From: Nocardioides sp. dk884 | GTDB lineage: Bacteria; Actinomycetota; Actinomycetes; Propionibacteriales; Nocardioidaceae | Direction: 5' to 3' | NCBI RefSeq assembly: GCF_009557055.1 | Contig: NZ_CP045649.1 | Location: 3,323,501-3,387,500, forward strand | Length of the DNA: 64,000 nucleotides | Shown: positions 61,601 through 64,000 of the stretch, one piece after another | Numbering within the stretch: the stretch's first letter is position 1 | Layout of the letters: every line of letters begins with the position of its first letter | Position numbers and translations under genes: made by a program | The notes under the pieces: generated by a model | What the model saw: the letters and a program-made list of their open reading frames with translations, nothing else | Databases searched by the model: none | What the model was told of the DNA's origin: nothing

Positions 61601-62002
61601 GGCGAGGAGCACCGCGTGGACCTCGAGCCGGGCGTCACCCTGCTGCTCGGCGTGCAGGCGATCAGCGAGCCCGACGAGCGCGGCTTCCGCACCGTCCTGG
61701 CGCTGATCAACGGTCAGCTGCGCCCGGTGAGCGTGCGCGACACCAGCGTCGCCTCCGAGGCGGCCACCGCCGAGAAGGCCGACTCCTCCCAGCCCGGCCA
61801 CGTCGCGGCGCCGTTCCAGGGCGTGGTGAGCGTCGTCGTCGTGGCCGGCGACAAGGTCTCCGCCGGTGACACGGTCGCCACCATCGAGGCGATGAAGATG
61901 GAGGCGGCGATCACCGCGCCGATCAGCGGCACCGTCGAGCGGCTGGCGATCACCGGCACCCAGTCCGTCGAGGGCGGCGACCTGGTGCTGGTCGTCTCCT
62001 GA
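58604..62002 (+). CDS. pyc: Pyruvate carboxylase
   Basis: 1132 residues, full length. Order: biotin carboxylase ([45 protein letters not shown]), then carboxyltransferase (DTTFRDAHQSLLATRVRT, D-V-F-R-I-F-D-A-L-N-D). A tetramerisation region follows, then the biotin domain with E-A-M-K-M-E-A-A near the C-terminus. It makes oxaloacetate from pyruvate, refilling the TCA cycle. ATG at 58604 by the leaderless rule. The ligase for its biotin is encoded at 36516. Confidence 0.97.
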   Translation: MFSKVLVANRGEIAVRAFRAAYELNARTVAVFPYEDRGSEHRLKADEAYEIGERGHPVRAYLDPEGIVATAVRAGADAIYPGYGFLSENPALAEACANAGITFVGPSAEVLELTGNKARAIAAAKAAGVPTLASVEPSTDVDSLVEAASALPYPLFVKAVAGGGGRGMRRVDDPAKLREAVETCMREGEAAFGDPTVFIEQAVVDPRHIEVQILADGAGNVIHLFERDCSVQRRHQKVVEIAPAPNLDPDLRARMCADAVRFAREIGYRNAGTVEFLLDPAGNYVFIEMNPRIQVEHTVTEEVTDVDLVQAQLRIAAGETLADLGLSQDTIVLRGAALQCRITTEDPANNFRPDTGMITTYRSPGGAGVRIDGGTTYTGAEVSAHFDSMLAKLTCRGRTFEKAVERARRAIAEFRIRGVSTNIAFLQAVLADPDFIAGNVTTSFIETHPQLLQARRSGDRGTKLLTYLAEVTVNQPHGPAPVKVDPASKLPATNLEVPAPDGTRQLLLEVGPAEFARRLRAQDRVAVTDTTFRDAHQSLLATRVRTRDLLTVAPHVARTTPELWSLEAWGGATYDVALRFLGEDPWERLSALRQAVPNICLQMLLRGRNTVGYTPYPTKVTDAFVQEAAASGLDVFRIFDALNDVEQMRPAIDAVLATGTSVAEVALCYTGDLSDPDEQIYTLDYYLRLAEKIVDAGAHVLAIKDMAGLLRAPAARRLVTALRANFDLPVHLHTHDTPGGQLATLTAAIDAGVDAVDAACAAVAGTTSQPALSALVSATDHSERETGLSLAAVNALEPYWEATRRVYAPFESGLPAPTGRVYRHEIPGGQLSNLRQQAIALGLGEKFEQIEDMYAAANDILGNVPKVTPSSKVIGDLALSLVAADADPAEFAENPQRFDIPDSVIGFLSGELGDPPGGWPEPFRTKALEGRSWKMQDKELTAEQEEALDGTPGESRPLRRRTLNELLFPAPTRSFNESRATYGDISVLPTLDYLYGLRFGEEHRVDLEPGVTLLLGVQAISEPDERGFRTVLALINGQLRPVSVRDTSVASEAATAEKADSSQPGHVAAPFQGVVSVVVVAGDKVSAGDTVATIEAMKMEAAITAPISGTVERLAITGTQSVEGGDLVLVVS

Positions 62003-62033
62003 TCCGGTCGGTCCCCCTCCGGGGGGTAGGCCG

Positions 62034-62095
62034 GGTAGTCCGACACACCAGGGTCGTGAATCGCGCGATCCACGACCCTGGTGTGTCGGACTACC
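62034..62095. repeat. 62-base near-perfect palindrome
   Basis: Two 25-base arms (62034-62058 and 62071-62095), perfectly complementary, around a 12-base centre that is itself palindromic (ATCGCGCGAT) with one A/C mismatch. The outer end begins GGTAGTCCGACACACC. It lies in the 106-base gap between convergent pyc (stop 62002) and the peroxidase gene (stop 62109), so it may end both transcripts, though it has no T-tract and is far longer than normal. The rest of the gap is a short G-rich run. Confidence 0.85.
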
Positions 62096-62108
62096 GCACG
62101 GGACGGCG

Positions 62109-63896
62109 CTACGCGGCCGCCGGGAGCACGCCGGCGAAGCGGAGCAGGTCGCTGATCGTCGCGATCACGCCGCCGTCCTCGAAGCGGACCCCGGCCGCCG
62201 GCGACCAGCCCCCGGGAGACGCCAGGAAGCCGTACGGGTCGGCGATCACCTGGCCGATGATCGTCTCGCAGACGATCCGGCTGCCGACCTCGCCCAGGGT
62301 GTTGCCGTTCCCCTGGACCTCGGCCTCCTTGAGCACGTAGAACCACAGCGGCGTACGCGTCAGCAGGTCCGCGCCCTCGGCGCGCAGCGCGTCGTTGACC
62401 GTCACCGGGTTGTCCTGGAGCAGCTGCTGCGGGGCCAACGGGGCCGCGCCCATCGCCTCGGCCACCGCCTGCCCGGTGGGGAGGTTCAGCAGGTAGCCGC
62501 GCAGCAGGTTGCGCACCGCCAGCCGCTTCTGGATCTGCCGCATCGACGGGGACAGCTCCGGGCTGTTGCCCTCGTTGCCCAGGTCGCGCAGGGTCGGCGC
62601 GAGCCGCGTGTCGATGCGTCGGGCGAACTGGTCGGGCACCGTGCTGCCCTTGTCGACCATCCGGTCCCACTCGATGATCCAGTTGAACGGCAGCACCGCC
62701 GTGTCACCGCGGAACGGCGGGACGGCGCCGCCGGTGAAGGCGAAGAGCAGCGAGAACGGCGCCGCGGGCAGCACCCCCGCGCCCCTCCCGAAGTTGCGGT
62801 TGAAGTCGTACACGTCGCGCACCATGCTGTGCCCGAAGCGGTATGCCGCGCCGGAGAACTCCAGCGGCTGCACCGGCGTCGAGCTCGAGGCGTGGAAGTG
62901 GTGCGGGCCGGCCAGCAGCACCTGGTCGGCCATGCCGGCCAGGCACACGGTCTTCAAGAAGTCGTGGACCACCAGCCACTGGTAGTGCCAGGTGACCAGC
63001 TGCCGCGCCCGGGCGAAGGTCTGCGCCGGGCTCTGGCCGTACGCCGGCTCGTGGGCCTCCACCCAGTCCACCACCGCGTTGTGGAAGCGGAGCAGGGCCA
63101 CGTGCAGCTGGGCGACGATGAGGTTCTCGTCGTTGCGGCCGTCGCCGATCCGCGCCACCGAGCCGTCCCGCGGCAGGTCCCGCGCCAGGTCGTCGACCGG
63201 TGGGATCCGCTGCCCGGGGATCGAGCCCGCCGGATCGGTCGTGGTCACGGCCGCCTCGCCGAGCGCGAACCGGATCCCGTCGTAGAAGCCGGCCGCCTGG
63301 GTCGTCGCGCCGTCCAGCGCCGGGCCGTCGCCGTAGAGCGAGTCCAGGTCGAGGGCGGGGTGGCGCAGGTTGCGCATCGCGGTCCGGACGACGTCCGGGT
63401 CCAGGGGTGCGAGGTCGTCGCGGGTGAGGTCGAAGGCGACCGGGTCGCTCTCCGTGGCGGCGGTCATGTCGTGGTCGATGAACTGACCCCAGTAGGTGTA
63501 GACGGGCGGGTTCACCGAGTTGTGCTGGCCCTGGAGCGGGTCGAGCGAGGAGGGCGGGTCCTCGACCATCCCGGCGCCGAGGTCGCGCAGCGCGCGTACG
63601 ACGGTGGCCCGGACCTCGGTGGTGCCGGCCGGGAGGTGGGAGTCGGCACTCCCCACGAGCGCGGGGAACAGGTAGTCGAACGCGGTCGTCCGGGGCTCGG
63701 ACTCCGCGGGGAGCGCAGCGCTGAGCAGGGACACCCCGGCGTCGCGTCGGTCGGCGTCCTGCGCCTGCGGCGCGGTGTCGGGGACGGCGTGACCACCGTG
63801 ATGGAGGTGGCCGAGCACGTAGCGCGGGTGGGCGCGGGCGTCGAAGTCGGGGGCCGGTGCCCCCGGGGTGGAGGCGGGCGTGGTGGATGTGGTCAT
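62109..63896 (-). CDS. Animal-type haem peroxidase (bacterial peroxicin-like)
   Basis: 595 residues of the peroxidase-cyclooxygenase superfamily. The distal site is GQFIDHDMT (H142, D143), the catalytic Arg is likely R254 in G-D-G-R-N-D-E-N, and the proximal haem ligand is H356 in YRFGHSMVRD. Bacterial members oxidise halides or organic substrates with hydrogen peroxide. No signal peptide or haem-covalent motif is evident. ATG with GAGGG ribosome-binding site. The last 104 bases of the window (63897-64000) hold its upstream region, with a GGTCGCCGC/GCGGCGACC hairpin at 63934-63952 and nothing else I can name. Confidence 0.88.
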   Translation of the reverse strand: MTTSTTPASTPGAPAPDFDARAHPRYVLGHLHHGGHAVPDTAPQAQDADRRDAGVSLLSAALPAESEPRTTAFDYLFPALVGSADSHLPAGTTEVRATVVRALRDLGAGMVEDPPSSLDPLQGQHNSVNPPVYTYWGQFIDHDMTAATESDPVAFDLTRDDLAPLDPDVVRTAMRNLRHPALDLDSLYGDGPALDGATTQAAGFYDGIRFALGEAAVTTTDPAGSIPGQRIPPVDDLARDLPRDGSVARIGDGRNDENLIVAQLHVALLRFHNAVVDWVEAHEPAYGQSPAQTFARARQLVTWHYQWLVVHDFLKTVCLAGMADQVLLAGPHHFHASSSTPVQPLEFSGAAYRFGHSMVRDVYDFNRNFGRGAGVLPAAPFSLLFAFTGGAVPPFRGDTAVLPFNWIIEWDRMVDKGSTVPDQFARRIDTRLAPTLRDLGNEGNSPELSPSMRQIQKRLAVRNLLRGYLLNLPTGQAVAEAMGAAPLAPQQLLQDNPVTVNDALRAEGADLLTRTPLWFYVLKEAEVQGNGNTLGEVGSRIVCETIIGQVIADPYGFLASPGGWSPAAGVRFEDGGVIATISDLLRFAGVLPAAA

Positions 63897-64000
63897 GACG
63901 GGACCCTCGGGGTCGGGTGGGGGCTCTCCAGGAGGTCGCCGCAGCGGCGACCGCGGGGCCGCAGGGCCGGGCGCACACAGAGGTGAGCCGAGGCCGGCCA

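Noticed and set aside
56783-61801. Minus-strand open frame of more than 1600 codons
   Set aside because: It lies antisense to the PH-domain pair and pyruvate carboxylase; the composition is the usual shadow of a high-GC gene and no domain is visible.

Overview
The window is about 72 percent G+C by eye, gene-dense and without long gaps. It reads as the chromosome of a high-GC actinobacterium, most likely Nocardioides or another member of the Nocardioidaceae. The reasons are the gene order, the abundance of GTG starts and four-base stop/start overlaps, a DUF222/HNH (13E12-type) gene behind a LexA box, and many genes with a TANNNT -10 element 7-8 bases before the start codon, which predicts leaderless mRNAs. 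The genus is an inference; there is no rRNA gene here. No gap between genes exceeds 300 bases. The largest are 244 bases (47965-48208, tandem repeat plus the accA3-type promoter) and 222 bases (16095-16316, divergent promoters).

Left part (1-16 kb): the end of a GNAT gene, then an SsuABC-type sulfonate importer behind an AT-rich palindrome. Next is a minus-strand block (MoxR ATPase, VWA protein, TSUP carrier, YigZ, PPOX, VOC, DinB-like). It is followed by a YchJ-like protein, a mycothiol-dependent isomerase-like protein, a thiolase/DUF35 pair, cystathionine beta-synthase, an SGNH esterase and a BI-1 membrane protein.

Middle (16-38 kb): a surface O-acyltransferase, a methyltransferase that starts two bases after a class-I tRNA with UAA anticodon, then def, an ACT protein, a family-5 uracil-DNA glycosylase and small envelope proteins. 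After these come ppx, DUF501, ftsB-like and eno (the order of M. tuberculosis Rv1026-Rv1023), a three-subunit molybdenum aldehyde oxidoreductase, purE-purK, a lone winged-helix protein, a class III nucleotidyl cyclase, a PH-domain protein, the SOS-controlled HNH gene and birA.

Right part (37-64 kb): the acyl-CoA carboxylase neighbourhood (birA, accD5-type beta subunit, accE, maf, gtrA-like, fadE25-type dehydrogenase, accA3-type alpha subunit), also known from mycobacteria. It is interrupted by a beta-glycan module at 39403-43723 (processive GT2, lipoprotein, response regulator, GH6 cellulase-like lipoprotein). After the alpha subunit lies the most unusual feature: two tandem copies of a three-gene membrane cassette (50011-56513). 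All six proteins share an extracytoplasmic alpha/beta-looking domain. Four also carry a cytoplasmic Cx5H-x(20-21)-CxxC module followed by a W-x-x-T-G-x-G motif. The second copy begins with a 22-codon leaderless upstream ORF whose stop overlaps the next start. YdbS/YdbT-like PH proteins, pyruvate carboxylase, a 62-base near-perfect palindrome and an animal-type haem peroxidase close the window.

Functional threads: acyl-CoA and anaplerotic metabolism (accD5/accE/accA3, pyc, birA that biotinylates them, fadE25, thiolase), envelope and exopolysaccharide work (GT2/GH6, OafA-like, GtrA, PH proteins, the duplicated cassette) and DNA maintenance (UDG, SOS-linked HNH). All functions are assigned from motifs and family resemblance read by eye; no database search was run.
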